A DNA stretch of 64,000 nucleotides, taken from assembly GCF_014490745.1 (NCBI RefSeq), contig NZ_LZEU01000001.1, positions 3,065,501-3,129,500 on the forward strand, in the 5' to 3' direction. Position numbers and translations under genes: made by a program. Every line of letters starts with the position of its first letter. Positions within the stretch are counted from its first letter, which is position 1. Shown one piece after another: positions 7,289 to 16,193 of the stretch. The stretch is from Pseudomonas alcaligenes. Its GTDB lineage: Bacteria; Pseudomonadota; Gammaproteobacteria; Pseudomonadales; Pseudomonadaceae. The notes under the pieces were generated by a model. The model did no database searches. It saw only the letters and a list, made by a program, of their open reading frames with translations, and had not been told where the DNA came from.

Positions 7289-8235
7289 ACGACCTCCAGA
7301 TAGGACGTGTGAATGGAGCTGCCCAACTGCCGGACGAGCAGGATGAAATCGGTGAGCCAGGTATGCAGGCCTTCGTCGAGCACCTCGTCGATGCTGGTGT
7401 AGCGCAGGCGTGCGTCCAGCTCGGCGGCCAGGCGCTGGGCCGGACGGCCGTTGTCGCCGGGCAGGCCGGCGAGCATCAGGTTGAGTTCTTCCATGCAGGC
7501 GCGCAGGGAGCGCGGCACTTCGGGACGCAGCAACAACAGCTCGGCGATCTTGTGGGTACGCGGCGAGCCGCGGTAGATCTCGGTAAAGGCCTCGAAGGAG
7601 GACAGTGCGCGCAGCAGTGCACTCCACTGGTAGTAGCCGCGGGCCGAGGTGTCGCTGACCGCCTCGGCTTCCTCGCCGAGCATTTCGTAGCGCGCATCAA
7701 GCAGGCGCAGGGTGTTGTCGGCGCGCTCGATGAAGGTGCCGAGGCGGATGAAGCGGTAGGCCTCGCCACGCATGATGGTGCCGAAGGTGGCACCGCGGAA
7801 CAGGTGCGAGCGCTCCTTGACCCACTCGCAGAAGCGGCTGATGCCGTAGCGCCCGAGGCCCTCGGCGGCGATGCCGCGCATCTCCAGCCAGGTGGCGTTG
7901 ATGTTCTCCCACATGTCCGCAGTGATCCGCCCGCGCACGGCATGGGCGTTGCTGCGCGCGCCCTGCAGGCAGCAGTAGATGCTCGCCGGGTTGTCCGCAT
8001 CGAGGGCGAAGAAGTGCAGCATGCGCTCGGCGTGCAGCAGGCCGTGGCGCTCCAGGTAGTCGTCCATGGTGCCGGTGATCAGCAGCGGCATGGCCAGTTC
8101 TTCCAGGCCATCGCCGCGGCCGTCCTGCGGCATCAGCGACAGCGAATAGCTGACGTCGAGCATGCGTGCGAGGTTCTCGGCACGCTCCAGGTAGCGCGAC
8201 ATCCAGTACAGATCGGAGGCAGTTCTCGAAAGCAT
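7285..8235 (-). CDS. Alpha-E domain-containing protein (COG2307 type)
   Basis: A 316-residue, largely helical protein with the diagnostic start MLSRTASDLYWMSRYLERAENLARMLDV cut here into its parts: SRTA..LYWMSRY and ERAENLARM. Many conserved acidic helices follow (FIERADNTLRLLD, SFEAFTEIYRGSP). Alpha-E proteins are strict genomic partners of the COG2308 ATP-grasp enzymes and have no known catalytic activity; a scaffold or carrier role has been suggested. The gene lies 11 bp after the ATP-grasp stop and overlaps the transglutaminase start by four bases. A much longer reading frame extends upstream, but the conserved start is here. Confidence 0.9.
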   Translation of the reverse strand: MLSRTASDLYWMSRYLERAENLARMLDVSYSLSLMPQDGRGDGLEELAMPLLITGTMDDYLERHGLLHAERMLHFFALDADNPASIYCCLQGARSNAHAVRGRITADMWENINATWLEMRGIAAEGLGRYGISRFCEWVKERSHLFRGATFGTIMRGEAYRFIRLGTFIERADNTLRLLDARYEMLGEEAEAVSDTSARGYYQWSALLRALSSFEAFTEIYRGSPRTHKIAELLLLRPEVPRSLRACMEELNLMLAGLPGDNGRPAQRLAAELDARLRYTSIDEVLDEGLHTWLTDFILLVRQLGSSIHTSYLEVV

Positions 8236-8246
8236 GGCGATATTCC

Positions 8247-9656
8247 TTAGTCCTCGACCACCCAGGTGTCCTTGGTGCCGCCGCCCTGGGACGAGTTGAC
8301 CACCAGCGAGCCCTCGCGCAGTGCCACGCGGGTCAGGCCGCCGGGCACCAGACGGGTCTCGCGGCCAGACAGCACGAACGGGCGCAGGTCGATATGGCGC
8401 GGGGCGATGCCACTCTCGACGAAGGTCGGGCAGGTCGACAGGCTCAGGGTGGGCTGGGCGATATAGGCCTCCGGGCGCGCCTTGAGACGGGCGCGGAAGC
8501 TCTCGATCTCGGCGGCGGTGGCGGCCGGGCCGACCAGCATGCCGTAGCCGCCGGAGCCCTGGGTTTCCTTGACCACCAGTTCGGGCAGGTGGGCCAGCAC
8601 GTGGGACAGCTCCTCGGGCTTGCGGCACTGCCAGGTGGGCACGTTCTTCAGGATCGGTTCCTCGTCCAGGTAGAAGCGGATCATGTCGGTGACATAGGGG
8701 TAGATCGACTTGTCATCCGCCACCCCGGTGCCCACGGCGTTGGCCAGCACCACGTTGCCGCTGCGGTAGGCCGCCAGCAGGCCGGGCACGCCGAGCATGG
8801 AATCCGGGTTGAAGGCCAGCGGGTCGAGGAAGGCGTCGTCCAGGCGGCGGTAGATCACGTCCACCGGCTGCGGGCCGGAGGTGGTGCGCATGAACACCCG
8901 GTCGTCACGCACGAACAGGTCGGCGCCCTCGACCAGCTCCACGCCCATCTCGCGGGCGAGGAAGGCATGCTCGAAGTAGGCGCTGTTGAAGCGCCCGGGG
9001 GTGAGCACCACCACCGCCGGGTTGTCCAGCGGGCTGGAGCTTTTCAGGGTGTCGAGCAGCAGGCTCGGGTAATGGTCGATCGGCGCCACCCGCTGCATGG
9101 CGAACAGCTCGGGGAACAGGCGCATCATCATCTTGCGGTCTTCCAGCATGTAGCTGACGCCGCTCGGGGTACGCAGGTTGTCTTCCAGCACGTAGAAGCT
9201 GCCGTCGCCGTCGCGCACCAGGTCGACGCCGGCGATATGCGCGTAGATGTCGCGGTGCAGGTCGAGCCCCTGCATGGCCAGCTGGTAGCCCTCGTTGGCC
9301 AGCACCTGCTCGGCCGGAATGATGCCGGCCTTGAGGATGCGCTGGTCGTGATAGAGGTCGGCGAGGAACATGTTCAGCGCCTTGACCCGCTGGATGCAGC
9401 CGGCCTCGACGATGCGCCACTCGCTGGCGGGGATGCTGCGCGGGATGGTGTCGAAGGGGATCAGGCGCTCAGTGCCCTGCTCGTCCCCGTAGAGGGTGAA
9501 GGTGATACCGGCGCGGTGGAACAGCAGGTCGGCTTCGCGGCGGCGCTGGGCCTGCAACTCAGCCGGGGTATCCGCCAGCCAGCGGGCGAATTCCCGGTAG
9601 TGCGGGCGGACTGCGCCGCTCGCGTCGTACATCTCGTCATAAAAGGTGCGGGACAT
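8247..9656 (-). CDS. Circularly permuted ATP-grasp protein (COG2308 type)
   Basis: A 469-residue protein of the circularly permuted type 2 ATP-grasp family, inferred to ligate a carboxylate to an amine using ATP. Visible family features are RHIDLRPFV, the acidic EDNLRTPSGVSYMLEDR segment, the KETQGSGGYGMLVGP nucleotide-binding loop and the C-terminal SSQGGGTKDTWV. AAGGAG precedes the ATG by seven bases. It is the first gene of a tight three-gene operon with alpha-E and transglutaminase proteins. The DNA just upstream (9700-9745) is the most AT-rich stretch nearby and probably holds the promoter. Substrate is unknown. Confidence 0.9.
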   Translation of the reverse strand: MSRTFYDEMYDASGAVRPHYREFARWLADTPAELQAQRRREADLLFHRAGITFTLYGDEQGTERLIPFDTIPRSIPASEWRIVEAGCIQRVKALNMFLADLYHDQRILKAGIIPAEQVLANEGYQLAMQGLDLHRDIYAHIAGVDLVRDGDGSFYVLEDNLRTPSGVSYMLEDRKMMMRLFPELFAMQRVAPIDHYPSLLLDTLKSSSPLDNPAVVVLTPGRFNSAYFEHAFLAREMGVELVEGADLFVRDDRVFMRTTSGPQPVDVIYRRLDDAFLDPLAFNPDSMLGVPGLLAAYRSGNVVLANAVGTGVADDKSIYPYVTDMIRFYLDEEPILKNVPTWQCRKPEELSHVLAHLPELVVKETQGSGGYGMLVGPAATAAEIESFRARLKARPEAYIAQPTLSLSTCPTFVESGIAPRHIDLRPFVLSGRETRLVPGGLTRVALREGSLVVNSSQGGGTKDTWVVED

Positions 9657-9957
9657 GCCGTACTCCTTGTCACCCGGACAAGGGAGTCATCGCAAGGGCC
9701 GTGCCACGAAATTTTATTGTTTAATTTCAATAGCTTGACATTTTCCAACCGACACAGCGCACCAGTTCGGGGCGATTTTCCCAGCACCAGAATGGATCAC
9801 GCCCCAGGCCGTGGCAGTTCGCCTATGGCCGGCATAGGCCATTTCGATTTCACCGCACCCACGGCGCAGGGCAGACTGCACGGCATCCCAGTGGCGGCTG
9901 CATCAGGCCCGCCATTGCGGCGGAGCTGCGTGCCCCTTCGCGCCGCTCCCCTGTGTC
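9657..9957. other. Intergenic region, probable promoter of the ATP-grasp operon and possible small RNA on plus strand
   Basis: The first 90 bases are AT-rich around 9711-9745 and contain, on the minus strand, a TAAAAT hexamer suitable as a -10 element, but no clear consensus -35. The remaining bases hold no gene. The plus-strand terminator at 9958-9985 has no gene upstream, so a small RNA ending there is possible. Confidence 0.4.
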
Positions 9958-9985
9958 GGCCGCTCCATTCGGGGCGGCCTTTTTT
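9958..9985 (+). terminator. Intrinsic terminator-like hairpin (orphan)
   Basis: Stem GGCCGCTCC pairing with GGGGCGGCC around a 4-base loop, followed by six T, oriented for plus-strand transcripts. No plus-strand gene lies in the 300 bp upstream. Confidence 0.6.
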
Positions 9986-10022
9986 ATGCGCAAACCCGCG
10001 CCGATGGCGACGGCCTGTCGCT

Positions 10023-10085
10023 GTAGGCTGCGCCGTGCGCAGCAATCAGCAACGCGCCGAAGTCAGTGCGCATAGCGCCCCCTAC
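10023..10085. repeat. Imperfect inverted repeat (REP-like), first of a pair
   Basis: Arms 10023-10041 (GTAGGCTGCGCCGTGCGCA) and 10067-10085 pair with a few mismatches. Both outer ends are GTAGG/CCTAC, as in the neighbouring element at 10126-10177. Confidence 0.55.
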
Positions 10086-10125
10086 GCAGGGCAGCGGAGC
10101 CCACGGCAACAATGGACGAACAGCT

Positions 10126-10177
10126 GTAGGGCGGGTGCAACCCGCGCAGACAGACACGCGGGTTTCACCCGCCCTAC
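10126..10177. repeat. REP-like inverted repeat, second of a pair
   Basis: Arms GTAGGGCGGGTGCAACCCGC (10126-10146) and its inverse (10157-10177) differ at one position around a 10-base loop. This GTAGGGCGGGTG palindrome is a familiar intergenic repeat in several Pseudomonas. It lies 32 bp past the amidotransferase stop. Confidence 0.75.
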
Positions 10178-10209
10178 CGGGAGTAACCGTATTCAGGCAG
10201 CACGGCCGG

Positions 10210-10935
10210 CTAGACCGCCTGGGCCACCGCCCGCTCGCCAAAGGCCAGATTCAGCCAGTGGCGGTAGAAGCCCTCGGCTACCTTGTTCAGCGACTCGATC
10301 CGCTCCGGCAGGTCGGTGAGCATCTGCCGCAGCCCCTGCTGACTGGCCTGGGTCTCGTCGAGCAGATGCGCCCAGTCCTGCAGCCACCAGCGCACCAGGC
10401 CCTCGGTGACTTCCGGATGGCCCTGCAGGGCCAGCACCTTGTCGCCCCAGGCAAAAGCCTGGTTCGGACACCAGGGGCTGGACAGCAGCCACTCGGCGCC
10501 GGGCGGCAGGTCGAAGGTATCGCTGTGCCACTGGTAGACAGGGAACTCGCGCGGCAGGTGCGCCAGCCAGGGGCTGCCGACATCGCGCCGCACCAGCGGC
10601 TGCCAGCCCACTTCGGTGTAGGGCATGCGATGCACCGCGGCGCCCAGCGCGCGGGCGATCAGCTGACCACCCAGGCAATGGCCGATAACGGGAATGTCGC
10701 GGTGGATGAAGTGCTGCAGCGCGGCGATTTCTGCCCCGATCCAGGGCAGGTCGTCGTTGACGCTCATCGGCCCGCCCATCACCGCCACCGCGCGGGGACG
10801 ATCCAGGTCGTAGCCGTCCAGCTCACCAAGGTCGGTGCGCAGCACTTGGTAATCCAGTTGATGGGCCTCCAGCACTGATGCCAGATGGCCCGGAGCACAA
10901 TAATCGACGTGAGTTAGAATTAGAATGTCGGTCAT
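10210..10935 (-). CDS. Class I glutamine amidotransferase-like protein
   Basis: A 241-residue stand-alone class I GATase with the complete triad: nucleophile Cys87 in VIGHCLGGQ, His173 and Glu175 in QGHPEVTEG. It resembles the GuaA-like amidotransferase proteins that release ammonia or hydrolyse gamma-glutamyl bonds; no synthetase domain is attached. It is on the same strand as the ATP-grasp operon but separated from it by about 550 bp with two repeats and a terminator, so it is a separate transcript. A gamma-glutamyl peptidase role fits the family but is not shown here. Confidence 0.88.
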   Translation of the reverse strand: MTDILILTHVDYCAPGHLASVLEAHQLDYQVLRTDLGELDGYDLDRPRAVAVMGGPMSVNDDLPWIGAEIAALQHFIHRDIPVIGHCLGGQLIARALGAAVHRMPYTEVGWQPLVRRDVGSPWLAHLPREFPVYQWHSDTFDLPPGAEWLLSSPWCPNQAFAWGDKVLALQGHPEVTEGLVRWWLQDWAHLLDETQASQQGLRQMLTDLPERIESLNKVAEGFYRHWLNLAFGERAVAQAV

Positions 10936-11021
10936 GACTACCCTCCGGTGTGCGCAGTCAAAGGCAAAGCGCGTGCCGAAGCAAGCACCCTCCCCCGATT
11001 TCAGCGAACTTTTATCCGGAA

Positions 11022-11053
11022 CCCCTGCGCCACGTCGTGCAACGGCGCAGGGG
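11022..11053 (-). terminator. Hairpin downstream of gdhB
   Basis: Perfect 10-base stem (11022-11031 and 11044-11053, CCCCTGCGCC / GGCGCAGGGG) with a 12-base loop, 14 bp beyond the gdhB stop on its strand. The T-tract is weak, so termination strength is uncertain. Confidence 0.55.
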
Positions 11054-11066
11054 CATCATGGCGACT

Positions 11067-14000
11067 TCAGGGAATCCGTACGCCCTGTTGGTCGCTCTGC
11101 GCCAGATCCATCAGTTCCCGGTTGGCCACGGCATACATGGCGTAGTCGGTACCACTGGCAGCGCGCAGCTCGGCCAGCATGGCCAGCCAACGCTGCACCA
11201 GCACCTTGTGCTGCTCCAGCCAGACACTCACCCGTTGTTCGATATCTGCCGGGCCGTCGGCCATCTGCAGCACGGCTATGGTGATGGCGCGCTGCTGGCC
11301 GTCCAGGTCGTCGCGGAACGCCTCGCGGGCCAGGGCCTGCCAGTTGTTCTCCACGGCCAGGCCGGTGAGCTGCTGCAGGTACCAGGACAGCTCCAGCGCC
11401 CCGCCCACGGCGAAGTAGGCCGCCGCCACGTCGGTAGCCGGCTGACCAGTGACATCGGCGGCCTCGATGATCGGCAGCAGGGTGTACAGGTGACTGGTGC
11501 CGGCCACCACGCGGGCCAGCTCTTCCGGCGTACCGGCCTCGACGAAGCTCTGGTAGCGCGCCAGCCACTGCTCACGTGCCGGGCCTTCGAGCAGTTCGTC
11601 CAGGCGCCCGGCCAGCTCGGCCACCCGCGGGGCGAAGTGGCTGACGTCGCGAGCGGCGTCGAGGTCTTCGCGGCGGCTGCGCAGGAACCAGCGGGTGGCC
11701 CGGCGCCCCAGGCGCATCAGCTCGTCCATCAATTGCAGCTGCAGCTCGGCCGGCACCTTGTAGTCCAGCGCCTCGATCTGCTTCCACCAGTGCGGCAGAC
11801 GGAACACGTCACGCACGATGACATAGGCGCCGGCGACATTGGCCGCGCTCATGCCGGTGGACTCCTTGAGGCGCTGCACGAAGGTGATGCCCATGTGGTT
11901 GACCAGGTCGTTGGCGATCTGGGTGCTGACGATCTCGCGTTTCAGGCGGTGACGGCGCATGGCCTCGCCGAACTTCTTGCTCAGCTGCGCCGGGAAGGCG
12001 GTTTCCATCTCGCGGGCCAGGTAATCGTCGTCCGGCACCAGGGATTTCAGCAGCGCCTCCTTGAGGTCGATCTTGCTGTAGGAGATCAGCACCGACAGCT
12101 CCGGCCGGGTCAGGCCGCGGCCGCTGGCGGCGCGCTCGTTGAGTTCGTCGTCGGTGGGCAGGAACTCCAGGGCGCGATCCAGCTTGCCGGCCGCCTCCAG
12201 TGCCGCCATCAGGCGCTTGTACTCGGCCAGACGCTCGCGGGCGCGGCGCTCGGCCAGGGACAGGGCCTGGGTCTGCTTGTAGTTGTTGCCCAGCACCAGC
12301 GCACCGACCGCGTCGGTCATCTCGGCCAGCAGCTTGTTGCGCTGCTTGCCGGTCATGTCACCGGCGGCGACGATCTCGCCGAGCAGGATCTTGATGTTCA
12401 CCTCGTGGTCGGAGCAGTCCACGCCGCCAGCGTTGTCGATAAAGTCGGTGTTGCTGGCGCCGCCATTGAGACCGTACTCCACGCGCCCCAACTGGGTCAT
12501 GCCGAGGTTACCGCCCTCGCCCACCACCTTGGCGCGCAGTTCACAGCCGTTGACCCGCAGGCCGTCGTTGGCCTTGTCGCCGACGTCGGCATGGCTCTCC
12601 TTGCTCGACTTCACGTAAGTGCCGATACCACCGTTCCACAGCAGGTCAACCGGCGCCTTGAGCAGCGCGTTGAGCAGCTCGGTGGGCGCCAGCTTGTCGG
12701 CGCTGATATCGAAGCGCGCCTTCATCTGCGGGGTGATGGCGATGCTCTTGGCGCTGCGCAGGAAGATGCCGCCACCTTCGGAGATCAGCGAGGCGTCGTA
12801 GTCGGCCCAGGACGAGCGCGGCAGGGCGAACATGCGCTGGCGCTCGGCGAAGCTCTTGGCCGCATCCGGGTTGGGGTCGATGAAGATGTGCATGTGGTTG
12901 AAGGCGGCGACCATCTGCAGCTTGTCCGACAGCAGCAAGCCGTTGCCGAACACGTCGCCGGCCATGTCGCCGATGCCGATCACCGTGGTCAGATCCTTCT
13001 GCACGTCGATGCCGCGCTCGCGGAAGTGGCGCTGCACCGAGACCCAGCCGCCCTTGGCGGTGATGCCCATGCCTTTGTGGTCGTAGCCCGCCGAGCCGCC
13101 GGAGGCGAAGGCATCGCCGAGCCAGAAGCCGTAGTCGATGGCAATGCCGTTGGCGATGTCGGAGAAGGTCGCGGTGCCCTTGTCCGCCGCCACCACCAGG
13201 TAGGGATCATCCGGGTCGTGGCGTACCACGTTCTCCGGCGGCACCACCTTGCCCTCCTTGAGGTTGTCGGTGATGTCCAGCAGGCCGCTGATGAAGATGC
13301 GATAGCAGGCAATGCCCTCGGCCTGAATTTCGTCACGCGAGCCGCCGACCGGCAGCCGACGCGGGATGAAGCCGCCCTTGGCGCCCATCGGCACGATCAC
13401 CGCGTTCTTCACCTGCTGCGCCTTGACCAGGCCCAGCACCTCGGTACGGAAATCCTCTTCGCGATCCGACCAGCGCAGGCCGCCGCGCGCCACGTCGCCG
13501 AAGCGCAGGTGCACGCCTTCGACCCGCGGGCAGTAGACGAAAATCTCGAACTTCGGCACCGGCCGCGGAATCTCCGGAATCAGCCGCGGGCTGAGCTTGA
13601 AGCTGAAGTAGTGCTTGGGCTGGCCGTCGGCACCGTTCTGGAAGAAGTTGGTGCGCAGGGTGGCCTTGATCAGATCCAGGTAGCGCCGCAGGATGCGGTC
13701 CTCGTTGAGCACCGCGACATTGTCCAGGGCAGCGAGAATGGCCTGCTCCAGCTTCTGCTGCTTGTCTTCCAGATCCTCGGCACTGAGCTTGCGCGCCAGG
13801 TAGAAACGGGTGCGGAACAGGCGCACCAGTTCCTTGGCAATATCGGCGTGGTTGACCAGGGTGCTGGCGATGTAGCCGAGGTCGAAGCCCAGGCGGATCT
13901 GCTTGAGGTAGCGCGCATAGGCACGCAGCAGCGCCACATCGCGCCAGGGCATCGAGGCGGTCAGCACCAGGCGGTTGAAGCCATCGTTCTCGGCGGCGCC

Positions 14001-15929
14001 GGCAACGATCTGCACGAAGGCGTCCTGCAGGGTGTCGTTGAGCTGCTGGATATCGATTTCCAGCCCTTCGGCGGCAGTGAAGGCGAAGTCGTGAATCCAG
14101 AACTCGCGGCCATCGGCACGGCGCAGCTTGTAGGGGAACTCGCCGAGCACGCGCAGGCCGAGGTTCTCCAGAATCGGCAGGACGTCCGACAGCGGCAGCG
14201 GCGTGTCGGCGTGGTACAGCTTGCAGTGCAGCTCCTGCTCGCCCTGGGCCAGCGGCTGGTAGAAGCTCATCACCAGCTGGCGCTCGTCGGAGAGGCTGAG
14301 CAGGTGCTGCATGTCGACCACCGCCGAGTGCGGGGCAAAACGTTCGGTATAGCCGGCCGGGAAGCCTTTCGGGAAGTCGGCCAGCACCTGGGTGCCCTGG
14401 GCCTCGCCGAAGCTTTCCACCACCAGGCTGGCGTAGTCGTCCTTCCACGAACGGCAGGCCTGGATGACTTCCTTCTCGATGCGCGCCGGGTCGATCTGCA
14501 CGCGGTTCTTCGGGTCGACCTTGAGGATGAACTGCACCCGCGCCAGCACCGACTCGGAGAAGTAGGTCCAGAACTCGCAGTCGCTGGCCTGCAGGCGCTC
14601 CATGAGGATCTGCTGGATCTTCACCCGGGTCTCGGTGGAGTACACGTCGCGCGGCACGTAGGCCAGGCAGTAGGCGAAACGGCCATAGGGGTCATGGCGC
14701 AAGAACAGGCGCAGCTTGTTGCGCTCCTGGATCTGCACGATGGCGATGGCGGTGCTGAACAGCTCGTCCACCGGAGTCTGGAACAGGTCGTCGCGCGGCA
14801 GCACTTCGAGCACCTGCTCCAGTTCCTTGCCCAGGTGGGCCTTGCGGTCGAAACCGGAGCGCTCGGCGATCTCCGCCACCTTGCGGCGGATATAGGGAAT
14901 GCGGTTGACGCTCTCGGCATACACCGAGGAGGTGTACAGGCCCATGAAGCGGCATTCCCGGATCACCTTGCCCTTGCCATCCAGCTCGCGGATGGAAACG
15001 AAATCCGGGTAGGCCGGGCGATGCACGCGGCTCGGCGTGGCAGCCTTGGCGAACGACAGCAGACGCGGCTCGCGCAGGTAGTCGAGGGCCTCCTGCTCGA
15101 TATGCAGCTCGTCCTTCTTCAGCCCGCTGCGCAGGCGCTTGGACAAGCCGAGCAGCGAGGCCTCGTCATACACCAGGTGGCCGCCCTGCTTCTCCTCGAC
15201 CACGCTGAATTCCTCGTAGCCGAGGAAGGTGAAGTGGTTGTCCAGCAGCCAGGCGAGGAACGCCTTGACCTCCGCCAGCTCGGCGCCATCGACCTTGGCC
15301 TTGCCCTTGTCCAGGCTGGCCAGCAGCGCTTCGGCGCGGGCCTTCATCGGCTGGAAGTCGGCCACCGCCAGGCGCACTTCCTCCAGCACTTCCAGCAGGG
15401 CCTTCTCCAGAGTGCGCAGCTCGCCGACATTGGCGCAGCGGTCGATCTCCAGGTACATCAGCGCTTCCTGCTGCACCTCCTTGCCGCTGCTGCCCTTGGC
15501 CAGCAGTTCCTGCAGCTCACCGCTTTTCTTGCGCTTCACGCTGAACACGCTGTTCTGCAGGGTGTGGATGCTGTAGCCGCGACGGTTCAGCTCCATGCGC
15601 ACCGAGTCGACCAGAAATGGCAGGTCGGCGTGCAGCACTTCCACCGCAGTATGGGTGGACTGCCAGCCGTGCTTCTCGTAGTCCGGGTTGTACACCCGTA
15701 CCAGCGGCTTGGCCGCATCGAAGCGTTCGAGCAGGCGCCAGGACGACAGGGTGCAGCCGGCCAGGTCGCCAAGGCGGCGCTGGGTCAGTTCATCGAGGGC
15801 AACGATGCCGAAGAATTGTTCGGCGAACAGCGCTACTTGTGGCAGGACTTTGTCGCTGACGTGCTGCGCCAGGGCCGCTTGCAGTTGGTGCTGGAAGTCG
15901 GCCTTGCTGGCTGCGGTGAAGAACGCCAT
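11067..15929 (-). CDS. gdhB: NAD-specific glutamate dehydrogenase, large (GdhB) type
   Basis: A 1620-residue enzyme of the 180-kDa class, converting glutamate to 2-oxoglutarate and ammonia with NAD. The length matches the known Pseudomonas GdhB. The N-terminal 700 residues carry the regulatory ACT-like region; the catalytic core follows with VARGGLRWSDREEDFRTEV and the substrate-lysine motif VPMGAKGGF, then the nucleotide-binding part (VVAADKGTATFSDIAN, GIGDMAGDVFGNGLL) and a helical C-terminal domain. The start MAFFTAASKADFQ was preferred over upstream codons because it has a GTGGAG site and fits the family. In P. aeruginosa this enzyme is allosterically controlled by arginine. Confidence 0.96.
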   Translation of the reverse strand: MAFFTAASKADFQHQLQAALAQHVSDKVLPQVALFAEQFFGIVALDELTQRRLGDLAGCTLSSWRLLERFDAAKPLVRVYNPDYEKHGWQSTHTAVEVLHADLPFLVDSVRMELNRRGYSIHTLQNSVFSVKRKKSGELQELLAKGSSGKEVQQEALMYLEIDRCANVGELRTLEKALLEVLEEVRLAVADFQPMKARAEALLASLDKGKAKVDGAELAEVKAFLAWLLDNHFTFLGYEEFSVVEEKQGGHLVYDEASLLGLSKRLRSGLKKDELHIEQEALDYLREPRLLSFAKAATPSRVHRPAYPDFVSIRELDGKGKVIRECRFMGLYTSSVYAESVNRIPYIRRKVAEIAERSGFDRKAHLGKELEQVLEVLPRDDLFQTPVDELFSTAIAIVQIQERNKLRLFLRHDPYGRFAYCLAYVPRDVYSTETRVKIQQILMERLQASDCEFWTYFSESVLARVQFILKVDPKNRVQIDPARIEKEVIQACRSWKDDYASLVVESFGEAQGTQVLADFPKGFPAGYTERFAPHSAVVDMQHLLSLSDERQLVMSFYQPLAQGEQELHCKLYHADTPLPLSDVLPILENLGLRVLGEFPYKLRRADGREFWIHDFAFTAAEGLEIDIQQLNDTLQDAFVQIVAGAAENDGFNRLVLTASMPWRDVALLRAYARYLKQIRLGFDLGYIASTLVNHADIAKELVRLFRTRFYLARKLSAEDLEDKQQKLEQAILAALDNVAVLNEDRILRRYLDLIKATLRTNFFQNGADGQPKHYFSFKLSPRLIPEIPRPVPKFEIFVYCPRVEGVHLRFGDVARGGLRWSDREEDFRTEVLGLVKAQQVKNAVIVPMGAKGGFIPRRLPVGGSRDEIQAEGIACYRIFISGLLDITDNLKEGKVVPPENVVRHDPDDPYLVVAADKGTATFSDIANGIAIDYGFWLGDAFASGGSAGYDHKGMGITAKGGWVSVQRHFRERGIDVQKDLTTVIGIGDMAGDVFGNGLLLSDKLQMVAAFNHMHIFIDPNPDAAKSFAERQRMFALPRSSWADYDASLISEGGGIFLRSAKSIAITPQMKARFDISADKLAPTELLNALLKAPVDLLWNGGIGTYVKSSKESHADVGDKANDGLRVNGCELRAKVVGEGGNLGMTQLGRVEYGLNGGASNTDFIDNAGGVDCSDHEVNIKILLGEIVAAGDMTGKQRNKLLAEMTDAVGALVLGNNYKQTQALSLAERRARERLAEYKRLMAALEAAGKLDRALEFLPTDDELNERAASGRGLTRPELSVLISYSKIDLKEALLKSLVPDDDYLAREMETAFPAQLSKKFGEAMRRHRLKREIVSTQIANDLVNHMGITFVQRLKESTGMSAANVAGAYVIVRDVFRLPHWWKQIEALDYKVPAELQLQLMDELMRLGRRATRWFLRSRREDLDAARDVSHFAPRVAELAGRLDELLEGPAREQWLARYQSFVEAGTPEELARVVAGTSHLYTLLPIIEAADVTGQPATDVAAAYFAVGGALELSWYLQQLTGLAVENNWQALAREAFRDDLDGQQRAITIAVLQMADGPADIEQRVSVWLEQHKVLVQRWLAMLAELRAASGTDYAMYAVANRELMDLAQSDQQGVRIP

Positions 15930-16193
15930 GGTGATGCTCCACTGGACTTGTTGTTCGAGGAGGCGTCGCGCACGGCTGCCGGGGCAGCACCGCTGCAAAT
16001 CCGCCATCCCAGCAGTCTAGGCGAAGGATGGAACCGAGCAGGCGCACGACGACCAATAGGTCACGCGCAGCTTAGCGACAGCCCGTGACGGCACGCTTGC
16101 AGCCCTGCGACATATTCGTTCATCGCCATGCAACCGCCTCGCTGCTAAGGTGCGCGTCATCGCAGCCCGGTATTGCTGTCCGGTAGGGAAACC

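Noticed and set aside
7289..7627. Upstream extension of the transglutaminase frame
   Set aside because: It is an antisense-frame shadow within the alpha-E gene; the conserved start overlaps the alpha-E stop.
8166..10319. 717-codon plus-strand open frame across the ATP-grasp gene and intergenic region
   Set aside because: Shadow frame; the family protein on the minus strand explains the region, and the frame runs through terminators and repeats.
15930..16007. Upstream extension of gdhB to a start near 16007
   Set aside because: The added 26 residues have no family match, and a Shine-Dalgarno site precedes the ATG at 15929.
10950..16088. Very long open frame (1712 codons) on the plus strand opposite gdhB
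   Set aside because: GC-rich codon bias opens antisense frames; the minus strand has full GdhB motifs while this frame has His/Gln/Gly-rich shadow composition.
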